A stretch of DNA of 64,000 nt from Aquabacter cavernae (GTDB lineage: Bacteria; Pseudomonadota; Alphaproteobacteria; Rhizobiales; Xanthobacteraceae): NCBI RefSeq assembly GCF_003993795.1, contig NZ_RWKV01000001.1, positions 104,509-168,508 on the forward strand. Reading direction: 5' to 3'. The notes below the pieces were generated by a model. That model worked only from the letters and a program-made list of their open reading frames with translations, did no database searches and was not told the origin of the DNA. The position numbers and the translations under genes are program-made. Shown here in pieces: positions 51,239 through 61,267 of this stretch. How positions within the stretch are numbered: the first letter of the stretch is position 1; each line of letters begins with the position of its first letter.

Positions 51239-51337
51239 CGTCATGGCCGGGCTTGTCCCGGCCATCCACGGGGTTCCACTGGGTGGGCGTTCAACGGATG
51301 GCCGTGGATACCCGGGACAAGCCCGGGTATGACGGTT
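51239..51337. repeat. Dispersed intergenic repeat, type A (copy 2)
   Basis: Begins GTCATGGCCGGGCTTGTCCC, has ATCCACGG...CCGTGGAT in the middle and ends GGGACAAGCCCGGGTATGAC. It parallels 12413-12507 and can fold into a long hairpin. It fills the 256-bp gap between the dapA-like gene and the convergent hydrolase. Confidence 0.75.
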
Positions 51338-51350
51338 GGAAAAGCGTTGA

Positions 51351-52277
51351 TCAGCCCTGACCTTCAAGGAAGGGCAGCAGGGCGGCCAGCGTCGCGTCCG
51401 GTGCCTCCTCGGGCACATAATGGCCACAGCCTTCCAAAGTGAGGGCGGTGACGTCCCGCGCCACCAGCTTCATCTGCTCGCCCACCCGGTCGCCGAGGCC
51501 CAGCGCGCCGCCGATGGCGAGGACCGGCATCTCAAGCATGCGCATCTTCCGCCGCCCGTTGAGCAGGATGTTGATCTCGATGGCGCGGTAGAATTCAAAG
51601 CAGGCTTTCAGCGCCTGCCGGCTCGCCTTGATGGGGGCGATATAGATCTCCGCCGCCTCGGCCGGAATGGCGTCGGGCGTCGCGCCCTTGGAAGCGAGCT
51701 GGTCACCGAAATAGATCTCCTCCCGCCCCTCCACCATGCGCTCGTTGAGCCCGTCCAGGCGGTTGAAGGCGAAGTGCCAGAGGCGCCGGTTGAGCGGGGC
51801 TTCCGAGAACAGAGGCGGGGAGGGCAGGACGCCGGGAATATTGGCATCCATCACCGCGAGCCGCTCCACCCGCGCGGGAAAATCGGCGGCCAGCGCATAG
51901 CCCACCCACATGCCCACATCGTGCCCCACCACCGCGAAGCGCTCGTGGCCGAGCGTGCTCATGAGGCCGGCCAGATCCCCCGCGAGGGCGGCGGTGTCAT
52001 AGGCGCCGTCGGGCTTGTCGGACCGGCCGAGGCCGCGCGGCTCCGCCACCACCAGGCTGTAATGCGCCGCCAGAACGGGCATGAGGAAGCGCCAGACATA
52101 CCAGGTCTGCGGCCAGCCATTGATGAGCAGAAGGGGCGGGCCCTTCCCGCCTGTCACCGCATGGAGCGTGACCCCGTTCACGGCGATGCGCCGGCTCTCG
52201 AATCGGGTCCAGAAATCGTCCGGCAGGCCGGGCAGGGTGGTGGACTCATTGGCCAGCGCGTTGAGGCGGGCGTCCAT
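51351..52277 (-). CDS. Epoxide hydrolase-like alpha/beta hydrolase
   Basis: A 308-residue alpha/beta hydrolase from ATG 52277 (AGAGGA upstream). The oxyanion motif is INGWPQTWYVWR (H-G-x-P variant with Asn), PRGLGRSDKP follows, the nucleophile elbow is VVGHDVGMWVGY with Asp in place of Ser, as in epoxide hydrolases and haloalkane/fluoroacetate dehalogenases, and the final His is in LEGCGHYVPEEAP. The cap domain includes FYRAIEINILLNGRRK. Asp nucleophile makes ester hydrolysis unlikely. A palindrome of the ATTGATC type lies 81 bp upstream. Confidence 0.85.
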   Translation of the reverse strand: MDARLNALANESTTLPGLPDDFWTRFESRRIAVNGVTLHAVTGGKGPPLLLINGWPQTWYVWRFLMPVLAAHYSLVVAEPRGLGRSDKPDGAYDTAALAGDLAGLMSTLGHERFAVVGHDVGMWVGYALAADFPARVERLAVMDANIPGVLPSPPLFSEAPLNRRLWHFAFNRLDGLNERMVEGREEIYFGDQLASKGATPDAIPAEAAEIYIAPIKASRQALKACFEFYRAIEINILLNGRRKMRMLEMPVLAIGGALGLGDRVGEQMKLVARDVTALTLEGCGHYVPEEAPDATLAALLPFLEGQG

Positions 52278-52357
52278 GGCGTTCCTCTGCTTATTGTTGC
52301 GGCATCGCTGCCGTGTCGGGTGGGCGACCGGGAGCGTTTTCACGGGCGACGCTAGAT

Positions 52358-52375
52358 ATTGATCGATAGATCAAT
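52358..52375. promoter_or_regulatory. ATCGAT-type operator, site 3
   Basis: ATTGATCGATAGATCAAT: 7-bp arms ATTGATC/GATCAAT around GATA, upstream of the epoxide hydrolase-like gene. The sequence TTGATCGAT is shared with site 1 at 41031. It suggests the TetR at 42114, or a paralogue, also controls this gene. Confidence 0.5.
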
Positions 52376-52452
52376 ACGGATCAATGAAGCGCCGCAGCAG
52401 TCCGCCGCGATGGAAGCGGCGGTCCCGTAACAGGCAGGCAGGATGGATTCCG

Positions 52453-53943
52453 TCAGGCCGTGCCGCCGCGCGGGGTTTCGTCGGTCAGGTCGCTGCGCGG
52501 AATGCGCAGGGTGCAGACAACCCCCTCGGGGCCGAAGTCGATCTGCGCGCCGCCGCTGGAATAGGACAGGCTGCGGGTGATCACCGTGCGCCCGAATCCC
52601 GTGCGGGTGGGGGGCGCCACCGGCGGTCCCGCGCGCTCGGTCCAGACGATTTCCAGGCCGCCGGTTTCCGCCACGCGCCCGCCGCTGATCTCCACCCGCC
52701 CTTCGCGGTTGGAGAGGGCGCCGTATTTGGCGGCATTGGTGGCCAGTTCGTGGAAGATGAGCCCCAGCGCCACGGCGGCCTGCGGTGTCACCGTGGCGCT
52801 CAGCCCCGTCAGGAACAGGCGATCGCCGTCGGCCTGTACGAACGGCGCCAGTTCCGCCGCCGCCACGTCGCCCACCGACAGGCCGGTCCAGGATTTGCGC
52901 GCCAGCAGCGTGTGGGTGGCCGCCAGCGCCTCCACCCGTGCCACGAAGGCGCGCTGGAATTCCTCCACCGTCTGCGCATTGTGGCCGGTGAGGGTGCAGA
53001 TGGAGAGGACGAGGGCGAGGGTGTTGCGCACCCGGTGGTCCAGTTCGCCCATGAGCAGCGCCTGCTGGCGCTCCGCCGCCTTGCGGGCCGAAAGGTCCAC
53101 CAGGGTGACCACGCAGCCGCCCCGCACGATGCCGATGCCCACCAAAGGTGCGGCGCTGACCAGAACGTCCTTCACCCGCGGCGCGTCGGGCAGGAACGCC
53201 TCGACCCCCCGGGCGGAATAGCCGGCGCGCACCTTCTCCAGCAGGTCATGGGCATCGGTGAAGGGGCCCGTGGCCGGAAAGGTGAGGGTGAGCGCCTCGT
53301 CGAAGCGCCGGCCCACCGGCTCCAGGGCCGTGAGGGCATGAACTGCCGGATTGATATGGGTGATGGTGCCGCTGGCGTCGCACACGACCACCGCCTCGTT
53401 GGCGGAGGCGATGACCGCGCGCGCCGCCTGTTCGGCAGCTTCCGCTTCCGCCGCCCGCACCCGCTCGGTGACATCGGTGAAGGTGACGGCGATGCCGGAG
53501 GTGGCGCCGAGCCGGAGCGGCGTGGCGGTGGCCAGCAGATGGCGGGGCTGGCCCGAGGGATCCTTGAGGCGCAGCTCGGCGCTCCGGCGCCCGTTGGCCG
53601 CGCTTTCGGTCATGCGCCGGAGCACCATGGCGTTGGCCGCGTCCAGCACATTGAACAGGCCGGCGGCCTGGAGATGCTCGCTGCCATGCCCGAGCATGTC
53701 GGACAGGGCGCGGTTGGCGTAGACGAGGTGGAAGGCGGAATCCAGCACGGCGGCGCCGAGCGTCATGGCTTCCATGAAGGAGCGGTAGGATTCCGGGCCT
53801 TCGAGGGTGAGGATCTCGTCCTCCTTCTCGCGGCGGATGACGAGCGCGTCGATCTCGCCCTCGCGGATCGCCCGCAGCGTTTCCTCCGCCTCTTCCAGCC
53901 GGCGCCGCAGTTCCGCAGCGGTGAGAAGCGGGATCTCGCTCAT
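52453..53943 (-). CDS. PAS-domain HWE/HisKA_2 histidine kinase of the Kai cluster
   Basis: A 496-residue soluble sensor kinase. A short coiled coil (1-35) is followed by PAS 1 (~50-160, [20 protein letters not shown] ... [13 protein letters not shown]) and PAS 2 (~172-292, [20 protein letters not shown] ... [20 protein letters not shown]). The phosphoacceptor region is [20 protein letters not shown] with His303, an HWE/HisKA_2 box. The ATPase part has the N-box [15 protein letters not shown] and [11 protein letters not shown]. No transmembrane helix. Its start overlaps the kaiB stop by 4 bp, so it is the output or input kinase of the KaiB/KaiC pair. Confidence 0.9.
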   Translation of the reverse strand: MSEIPLLTAAELRRRLEEAEETLRAIREGEIDALVIRREKEDEILTLEGPESYRSFMEAMTLGAAVLDSAFHLVYANRALSDMLGHGSEHLQAAGLFNVLDAANAMVLRRMTESAANGRRSAELRLKDPSGQPRHLLATATPLRLGATSGIAVTFTDVTERVRAAEAEAAEQAARAVIASANEAVVVCDASGTITHINPAVHALTALEPVGRRFDEALTLTFPATGPFTDAHDLLEKVRAGYSARGVEAFLPDAPRVKDVLVSAAPLVGIGIVRGGCVVTLVDLSARKAAERQQALLMGELDHRVRNTLALVLSICTLTGHNAQTVEEFQRAFVARVEALAATHTLLARKSWTGLSVGDVAAAELAPFVQADGDRLFLTGLSATVTPQAAVALGLIFHELATNAAKYGALSNREGRVEISGGRVAETGGLEIVWTERAGPPVAPPTRTGFGRTVITRSLSYSSGGAQIDFGPEGVVCTLRIPRSDLTDETPRGGTA

Positions 53944-54221
53944 CCCTCGCCGATCCTCAGATGGACCAGCACCTTCTCGGAATCGGAGAGGTCGCCGATG
54001 ATCTTGCGGATCGGCACCGGGAGCTGGCGTACCAAGGTGGGGATGGCGACGATATTATGCTCGCGGGCGAGATGCGGCTGCTTCTTCAGGTCAACCACCT
54101 CGATGACGTAGCGGCCAGCCAGATGGGTGTCGCAGATGCGCTGGAGATTGGCGATGGCGGCGACCGACTTCGGCGTCGCTCCCGCCACATATAAAACGAG
54201 CTTCATGGGTTCGCTGGACAT
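53940..54221 (-). CDS. kaiB: Circadian clock protein KaiB
   Basis: A 93-residue thioredoxin-like KaiB. It reads [60 protein letters not shown] and [19 protein letters not shown]. The motifs KPELAE-like and IPTLVR are conserved in KaiB; it is about ten residues shorter at the C-terminus than cyanobacterial KaiB. ATG 54221 has GGGGAAAGG upstream. It is sandwiched between kaiC (11-bp gap) and the kinase (4-bp overlap), an operon seen in Rhodopseudomonas-like bacteria. Confidence 0.94.
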   Translation of the reverse strand: MSSEPMKLVLYVAGATPKSVAAIANLQRICDTHLAGRYVIEVVDLKKQPHLAREHNIVAIPTLVRQLPVPIRKIIGDLSDSEKVLVHLRIGEG

Positions 54222-54232
54222 GACCTTTCCCC

Positions 54233-55909
<1,677 letters not shown>

Positions 55910-56136
55910 ATGCTCATCCGTGCAGAACCAGCAAAGCTGTATCCCATCCACTGGCGGCTGCCAATGTCCGATTACAGTAAGGTGTTGAAACATAGGGCGT
56001 TATTGCCCCGCTCAAGGTCGTCGGGTGTCGGATGCGCGGTCCGCGCGCCGCGCTCCTGCGCACAAGCTCGCGGAAACCTTCCCGTGTCATTCTGCCAAAA
56101 GCCCGCAATCCGGGCATTGGGGAAACGGGGGCGGAC

Positions 56137-56691
56137 ATGGTCAAGGCGTGGCTTCAGGCGCATTGGGTGGCGGGTGCGCTCTTCATGGCAGGGCTGCTCC
56201 TGCTGCTCGCGCCCTTCTTCGGGGCGGACCGGGCACTGCTGCTGGTCTATCTCGCCGGGCCGCTCTACATGCTGCACCAGCTGGAGGAGCATTGGGGCGA
56301 CCGCTTCCGGACCTATGTGAACCGCACGGTGTTCGGCGGCGCCGAGGCCCTCACCGTGGCGGATGTGCTCCTGGTCAATCTGCCGGGCGTGTGGGGGCTC
56401 AACATCCTGGCCCTCTATGCAGCCGCCCTTTTCGGGGCGGGCTGGGGCCTGTCGGCGGCCTATCTCATCCTGGTGAACGGCATCGCCCATGTGGGCATGG
56501 CGGTGCGCTTCCGCAGCTACAATCCGGGCCTTGTGACGGGCGTGCTGGCCTTCATCCCGTTCAGCGTCGCCAGCCTCGTCCTGATCCCGGCGAGCTTCCT
56601 CCAGCACATGGTGGGGCTCGTCGTCTCGCTGGTGATCCACGGCGCCATCGTGGTCCTGGTGAAGCACAACGCGGCGCATGCCGGCCGGTGA
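56137..56691 (+). CDS. HXXEE domain membrane protein
   Basis: A 184-residue inner-membrane protein with five or six hydrophobic segments. The name-giving motif is seen as MLHQLEEHWGDRF (His-x-x-Glu-Glu). Others: GLLLLLAPFFGADRALLLVY, LLVNLPGVWGLNILALYAAA, ILVNGIAHVGMAVRFRSYNP and a C-terminal HMVGLVVSLVIHGAIVVLV. The HXXEE family (PF13787) has a putative metal-binding motif and unknown function. ATG 56137 is chosen for the MVKAWLQAHW start; the upstream frame is GC-shadow. It is divergent from kaiC, 228 bp apart, so possibly regulated together. Confidence 0.82.
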   Translation: MVKAWLQAHWVAGALFMAGLLLLLAPFFGADRALLLVYLAGPLYMLHQLEEHWGDRFRTYVNRTVFGGAEALTVADVLLVNLPGVWGLNILALYAAALFGAGWGLSAAYLILVNGIAHVGMAVRFRSYNPGLVTGVLAFIPFSVASLVLIPASFLQHMVGLVVSLVIHGAIVVLVKHNAAHAGR

Positions 56692-56712
56692 GGCCGGCCC
56701 GGCCGGTGCCGG

Positions 56713-57840
56713 TCAGCGCCCCTTGCCGGAGAGCCAGGCCAGGAGCGGGTTCGCGTCCGGGAGCGGGGCCGGGGGATTGGCGAGGGCCGCCACCACGATG
56801 ATCTTGGTGACCTGGCCGCTCTTATAGGCCGCCAGGAACTTGTCGTAGTCCTTGAACGACACGCAGCCGTTGGAATCGCCCCGGTCGCCCATCAGGTAGG
56901 AATGGGTGAGGAAGCCGTCGCGGCCATACATCTTGCCCTCGCCCACCGGGCGCATGCGCAGGGCCTGGACGCCATGGAACAGGCGCTCGCGCATGGAGAG
57001 CACATAAGTGTTGGGCGGGGTCGGCCCCACCATGCGGGTGGAGACCTGCTGGATATTGTCGAAGCCGTCGCCATAGCCCGAATGGGCCTCCATCCGCTCG
57101 CCGGACGGCATGTAGACGGTTTTCCCCTTGATATCGTAGACGGCGTACTTGTCGCCGGGGCCGGGCAGGGCGATGTCGCTGCCGTCCTGCGCCTTGGCGG
57201 CCGGAGGCTCCACCGGGCCGGGCGTGGACGCAGGCGGCGGCAACGCGGCCACCTGCTGCTCGCCACCGGACAGAAGCGGGTTGCGGGTCGGAACGGGGGC
57301 CGCGGCGATCCTGTCGCGCGCATCGGAGCCGGCGGCCGGCGCTTCCGCCGTCTGCTGGCGTTCGGCGGCGCTCAGGGGATGGTTCTGCGGCAGCGGCACA
57401 TGGGCCGAGGGCAGATGGGCCGAGGGCAGCGCGGCGGGCGGCAGCGGAGCCGGCGCGAGCGCGATTTCCTTGCTGTCGGTGGCCGCGGCCCGGCGGGCGC
57501 CACCGGCCAGGGGATTGGGATCGTAGAGCCAGTTCGGCACCAGCGACAGCGCGGCGGCGCGCGTCGGGGCGGGGTCCGGCGGGATTTCCGCATCGCTCGC
57601 GGCCTCGGCGGCGAGCTGGGCGGCGCGCAGCGCCATGGCGTGCTCGTCGAAGGCCGGGATGCGGGCAGGACCGTCTATGCCGGCAAGCGCCCAGGCGCCC
57701 ACGAGCCCGGCCGAGGCCAGTCCCGCAAAGCCCACGGCAAACGCCCCCGCGATGCGCCAGGAGGCACGCGGACGCTGGCCCGGCTGATGCGCGGGCGGTT
57801 CCTGGGAAGGCTCGTCGTCAAACCACGCCGTGTAGGTCAT
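56713..57840 (-). CDS. Membrane-anchored Tlde1-domain (DUF2778) protein
   Basis: A 375-residue protein from ATG 57840. A cytoplasmic Pro/Gln-rich tail is followed by one helix near residue 30-50 (WRIAGAFAVGFAGLASAGLV), so the bulk is periplasmic. A long Ala/Pro linker (~60-225) follows. The C-terminal domain is the L,D-transpeptidase-like DUF2778/Tlde1 module: YAVYDIKGKTVYMPSG, EAHSGYGDGFDNIQQV with the conserved His, THSYLMGDRGDSNGCVSFKD with the catalytic Cys. Members act on peptidoglycan, some as type VI effectors, others as housekeeping proteins. No T6SS genes are adjacent, so self-directed cell-wall work is more likely. Confidence 0.8.
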   Translation of the reverse strand: MTYTAWFDDEPSQEPPAHQPGQRPRASWRIAGAFAVGFAGLASAGLVGAWALAGIDGPARIPAFDEHAMALRAAQLAAEAASDAEIPPDPAPTRAAALSLVPNWLYDPNPLAGGARRAAATDSKEIALAPAPLPPAALPSAHLPSAHVPLPQNHPLSAAERQQTAEAPAAGSDARDRIAAAPVPTRNPLLSGGEQQVAALPPPASTPGPVEPPAAKAQDGSDIALPGPGDKYAVYDIKGKTVYMPSGERMEAHSGYGDGFDNIQQVSTRMVGPTPPNTYVLSMRERLFHGVQALRMRPVGEGKMYGRDGFLTHSYLMGDRGDSNGCVSFKDYDKFLAAYKSGQVTKIIVVAALANPPAPLPDANPLLAWLSGKGR

Positions 57841-58226
57841 GATCCCCACTGCTCGAACGGAACCCGGAGCCTGAAAAACCAGCCCCGAGCCTGCCTGCGG
57901 CTCCGTCTGCCGGGTGGGCGAGCACCCGTTCGGGCGATCATCCGGACCGGCCTGCCTGATGCCGAGCCGCCCGCCAAAATCGGCGTCACGCTCGGCACAC
58001 GCACATCGCGTCCGCCCGAACCGGGCGGCTGAATTTCGTGGGAGGCAGGGAACCCGCGCACCCGGCCCAAGGTTGTGAAGCCAGCAGCCTCAAGCCCTTA
58101 GGTCGTTCCGCCCCAGGCGGTTCGTGGACCTTTGTAACCTCGCCTGTGGCTCTCCCGCAAGCGTCAAGCGGGAATCTCCGGATTCCTACGCAAACGCACG
58201 GGCTTCGCCCCGGTTCAGCTCAAGAG

Positions 58227-58254
58227 CCGGGGCGCCGCGCGGGCGGCGCCCCGG
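58227..58254 (-). terminator. GC hairpin after ettA
   Basis: An 11-bp stem CCGGGGCGCCG/CGGCGCCCCGG around CGCGGG, 8 bases beyond the ettA stop (58263). The rest of the 57841-58262 spacer (about 420 bp) shows no supported gene, only short GC-rich frames. The terminator lacks a strong U-tract. Confidence 0.55.
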
Positions 58255-58262
58255 AACGCGCG

Positions 58263-59918
58263 TCAGCGGCCGAACTTCTTATACTGAATGCGCTTGGGAA
58301 TGATGGAATCGATGCCGAGGCGCCGCTTCTTGTCTTCCTCGTAATCCTGGAAGTTGCCCTCGAACCACTCCACATGGCTGTCGCCCTCGAAGGCCAGCAT
58401 GTGCGTGGCGATGCGGTCCAGGAAGAAGCGATCATGGGAGATGATGACGGCACAGCCGGCATAATCTTCCAGCGCCTCTTCCAGGGCGCGCAGGGTGTCC
58501 ACGTCCAGGTCGTTGGTGGGCTCGTCCAGCAGCAGCACGTTGCCGCCGCGCTGGAGCGTGCGCGCGAGATGGACGCGGTTGCGCTCGCCGCCCGAAAGCG
58601 AGCCCACCTTCTTCTGCTGGTCGCCGCCCTTGAAGTTGAAGGCCGCGCAATAGGCGCGCGAAGGGATTTCCTTCTTGCCCACATAGATGACTTCATTGCC
58701 GCCGGAGATTTCCTCCCAGACGGTCTTCTTGTCGTCCAGCGCGTCGCGGCTCTGGTCCACATAGCCGAGCTTCACCGACTCGCCGATGGTGATGGTGCCG
58801 GCGTCCGGCTTTTCCTGCCCGGTGATCATGCGGAACAGCGTGGTCTTGCCCGCGCCGTTGGGGCCGATGACGCCGACGATGCCGCCGGGCGGCAGCTTGA
58901 AGGAGAGGCCGTCAATCAGCATCCGGTCGCCGAACGATTTGTTGAGGCCCTCGAAATTGATGACGTTCTGGCCCAGGCGCTCGGCCACGGGGATGACGAT
59001 CTGGGTCGCCGAGGGCAGCCGCTCGGACGCCTTCTGGAGCAGGTCCTCATAGCGCTGGATGCGCGCCTTGCTCTTGGCCTGGCGGGCGCGGGGGGAGGTG
59101 CCCATCCATTCCTGCTCGCGGGCCAGCGCGCGCTGGCGGGCCTCGTCCTCGCGGCCCTCCTGCTGGAGGCGCTTCTGCTTCTGGCCGAGCCAGGACGAGT
59201 AATTGCCCTCGTAGGGAATGCCGTTGCCGCGATCCAGCTCCAGGATCCAGCCCGTGACATTGTCCAGGAAGTAGCGGTCATGGGTCACGATCAGGATCGC
59301 GCCGGGATAGGTGCGCAGATGGCCTTCCAGCCAGGCCGTGGTTTCGGCGTCCAGATGGTTGGTGGGCTCGTCCAGCAGCAGCAGCTCGGGCTGTTCCAGC
59401 AGCAGGCGGCAGAGCGCCACGCGGCGCCGCTCGCCGCCCGAGAGCTTGGCGACATCGGAATCGTCGGACGGGCAGCGCAGCGCGTCCATGGCCTGATCGA
59501 CCTTGCTGTCCAGGTCCCAGAGGCCCTGCGCCTCGATCTGGTCCTGGAGCTCGGTCATCTCGTCCGCCGTCTCCTCGGAATAGTTCATGGCGAGTTCGTT
59601 GTAGCGGTCCAGGATCGCCTTCTGCTTGGCGACGCCGTCCATCACGTTCTCGCGCACGCTCTTGTTCGGGTCGAGCTGCGGCTCCTGGGCGAGATAGCCC
59701 ACCCGAACGCCCTCGGCCGGGCGCGCCTCGCCAGAAAAGTCCTTGTCCATGCCGGCCATGATGCGCAGCAAGGTGGACTTGCCGGCGCCGTTATTGCCGA
59801 GCACGCCGATCTTGGCGTCGGGGTAGAAGGAGAGGTGCACGTTATCCAGCACCTTCTTGCCACCGGCATAGGTCTTGGTGAGGCCGTGCATGTGGAAGGC
59901 ATACTGATAGGCAGCCAT
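58263..59918 (-). CDS. ettA: Energy-dependent translational throttle protein EttA (ABC-F)
   Basis: A 551-residue soluble tandem-ABC protein. ABC 1: [42 protein letters not shown] linker (~245-310) has the arm/tRNA-binding helices with [23 protein letters not shown] 2: [41 protein letters not shown]. The C-terminal [20 protein letters not shown] is the EttA signature. EttA gates ribosome entry into elongation depending on ATP/ADP. High conservation; single-gene transcript. Confidence 0.96.
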   Translation of the reverse strand: MAAYQYAFHMHGLTKTYAGGKKVLDNVHLSFYPDAKIGVLGNNGAGKSTLLRIMAGMDKDFSGEARPAEGVRVGYLAQEPQLDPNKSVRENVMDGVAKQKAILDRYNELAMNYSEETADEMTELQDQIEAQGLWDLDSKVDQAMDALRCPSDDSDVAKLSGGERRRVALCRLLLEQPELLLLDEPTNHLDAETTAWLEGHLRTYPGAILIVTHDRYFLDNVTGWILELDRGNGIPYEGNYSSWLGQKQKRLQQEGREDEARQRALAREQEWMGTSPRARQAKSKARIQRYEDLLQKASERLPSATQIVIPVAERLGQNVINFEGLNKSFGDRMLIDGLSFKLPPGGIVGVIGPNGAGKTTLFRMITGQEKPDAGTITIGESVKLGYVDQSRDALDDKKTVWEEISGGNEVIYVGKKEIPSRAYCAAFNFKGGDQQKKVGSLSGGERNRVHLARTLQRGGNVLLLDEPTNDLDVDTLRALEEALEDYAGCAVIISHDRFFLDRIATHMLAFEGDSHVEWFEGNFQDYEEDKKRRLGIDSIIPKRIQYKKFGR

Positions 59919-60134
59919 GGGGCGGGCGGCTCCGGATAAGGAAAGCGGGAAGATTGCCGCCGTTCTAGTGCGCCGAAGATGGGAAGGGAAGCGCGAACCG
60001 ATTCCCTTCGCGGTCCGGGCGGCCTAACCTCGCGCCATCACCGGACGCGGCGGGCTCATGCGCGCGGCCGGACGCGCGCCGGCGCGAAACTCCCGGCGCA
60101 CACATCATCGTCATGCCCGCCCGAGGATTTCGCC

Positions 60135-60680
60135 ATGAGTCACTCCCATAATGACGGCCATTCCCATGATGACGGCCATTCCCACGACGAGGGTCATTCC
60201 CACGGGGACGCGCCTCACGCCCCTTCCGCGGACTTCTGGCGGGACAATGGCGTCAAGGTCATTCCCGGCGACAAGCTGGATCCCAATACGGCCCAGACGC
60301 CCGGCATGAACCGGGCCACCGCCATCAACAATGCGCGGGCGGGGGCGGAGAAGATCTGGGCGGGCACGGTCCATATCCATCCCGACGCCAAGACGGGCGC
60401 CCATCATCACGGCGACCTGGAGAGCATCATCTATGTGGTGAAGGGCCGCGCGCGCATGCGCTGGGGCGAGCATCTGGAATTCACCGCGGAGGCCGGGCCG
60501 GGCGACTTCATCTTCGTGCCGCCTTATGTGCCCCACCAAGAGATCAACGCCTCTCCGGACGAGGTCCTGGAATGCGTGCTGGTGCGCTCGGGCCAGGAGC
60601 CGGTGGTGGTGAACCTGGACATCGAGCCCGTGGAGACCCCCGGCGAGGTGAAGTGGATCGACCCCATTCACCGCGCGTGA
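60135..60680 (+). CDS. Cupin protein with His/Asp-rich N-terminal repeats
   Basis: A 181-residue protein. Residues 1-25 consist of near-identical units HSHNDGHSHDD and HSHDEGHSHGD, visible in the DNA as repeated CATTCCCATGATGACGGC blocks. The following domain has a cupin barrel: TVHIHPDAKTGAHHHGDLES (metal His motif), IIYVVKGRARMRWGEHLEF, AGPGDFIFVPPYVPHQEINA. ATG 60135 has CGAGGA before it. The His-rich head probably binds Ni/Zn/Co, and the barrel resembles small-molecule dioxygenase or sensor cupins. Monocistronic with a good terminator. Confidence 0.85.
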   Translation: MSHSHNDGHSHDDGHSHDEGHSHGDAPHAPSADFWRDNGVKVIPGDKLDPNTAQTPGMNRATAINNARAGAEKIWAGTVHIHPDAKTGAHHHGDLESIIYVVKGRARMRWGEHLEFTAEAGPGDFIFVPPYVPHQEINASPDEVLECVLVRSGQEPVVVNLDIEPVETPGEVKWIDPIHRA

Positions 60681-60714
60681 GGGGCGCGGGACCTCTCTTC
60701 CGCGCGCGCCGATG

Positions 60715-60754
60715 CCCGCCCCTCCGGCCATCCACAGGCGGCCGGAGGGGCGGG
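60715..60754 (+). terminator. Rho-independent terminator
   Basis: A perfect 15-bp stem CCCGCCCCTCCGGCC with its complement at 60740-60754, 10-base loop, then TTTCGTTT. It ends the cupin gene. Confidence 0.85.
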
Positions 60755-60879
60755 TTTCGTTTGCCCATAGGGGTTTGGGCGGCCTGCGTGAAACTTCTCG
60801 GAAAAGCCTGTTGCATTCGCCGCGGGCTTTTGGCATAGACACGCACCTGCCGCGCGGCACTGCCGCCGGCCCTATGGAT

Positions 60880-60954
60880 GCGGGCGTAGCTCAGGGGTAG
60901 AGCACAACCTTGCCAAGGTTGGGGTCGTGGGTTCGAATCCCATCGCCCGCTCCA
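60880..60954 (+). tRNA. tRNA-Gly (anticodon GCC)
   Basis: All four arms fold: acceptor GCGGGCG/CGCCCGC, D arm GCTC/GAGC, anticodon stem CAACC/GGTTG with loop TTGCCAA (anticodon GCC), T arm GTGGG/CCCAT with TTCGAAT, discriminator T and encoded CCA (60952-60954). 75 nt including CCA. No integrase gene is near, although the sequence after it is less regular than elsewhere. Confidence 0.97.
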
Positions 60955-61164
60955 ATTTCTCTTCAGAAGAATCAGTGGCTTGCAGAAGTTCCGCCTTCGG
61001 GCGGAGGCTTGCGTTTGCAAGTCCCCACCAGGTACCTAGCGGGAAAAATCGGCGCCTTACGCCGCCTTGCCCGGGGCGGTGGATACGCCACTTCACATAC
61101 ACGCCGGCGAATATAAGAACTCGCCGCGCGATTCCCTATAAACCGTGTCCCAAGCGCAGCCCTT

Positions 61165-61236
61165 AGAGCGTTTCCGAGCGAAGTGTGACGCATTTCCTTC
61201 ATGCGAACCGCTTCGCACTTCGCTCGAAAACGCTCT
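61165..61236. repeat. Dispersed intergenic repeat, type B (copy 4, facing pair)
   Basis: A long imperfect inverted repeat: AGAGCGTTTCCGAGCGAAGT at the left and ACTTCGCTCGAAAACGCTCT at the right (61217-61236). It combines both orientations of the type B consensus and folds into a hairpin of about 30 bp per arm. It lies 3' of the VCBS gene and may act as its terminator. The rest of 60955-61267 holds nothing else supported. Confidence 0.7.
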
Positions 61237-61267
61237 GGCACCGCCGCAAATCAATGAATGCGACATC

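Noticed and set aside
56713..57840. Type VI secretion effector with immunity gene
   Set aside because: The Tlde1 domain is present but the protein is membrane-anchored with a long linker and no immunity or T6SS gene is adjacent.
60880..61267. tRNA-Gly as an attachment site for a second island
   Set aside because: No duplicated 3' tRNA end and no integrase or mobility gene within reach; the region after it holds only a type B repeat.
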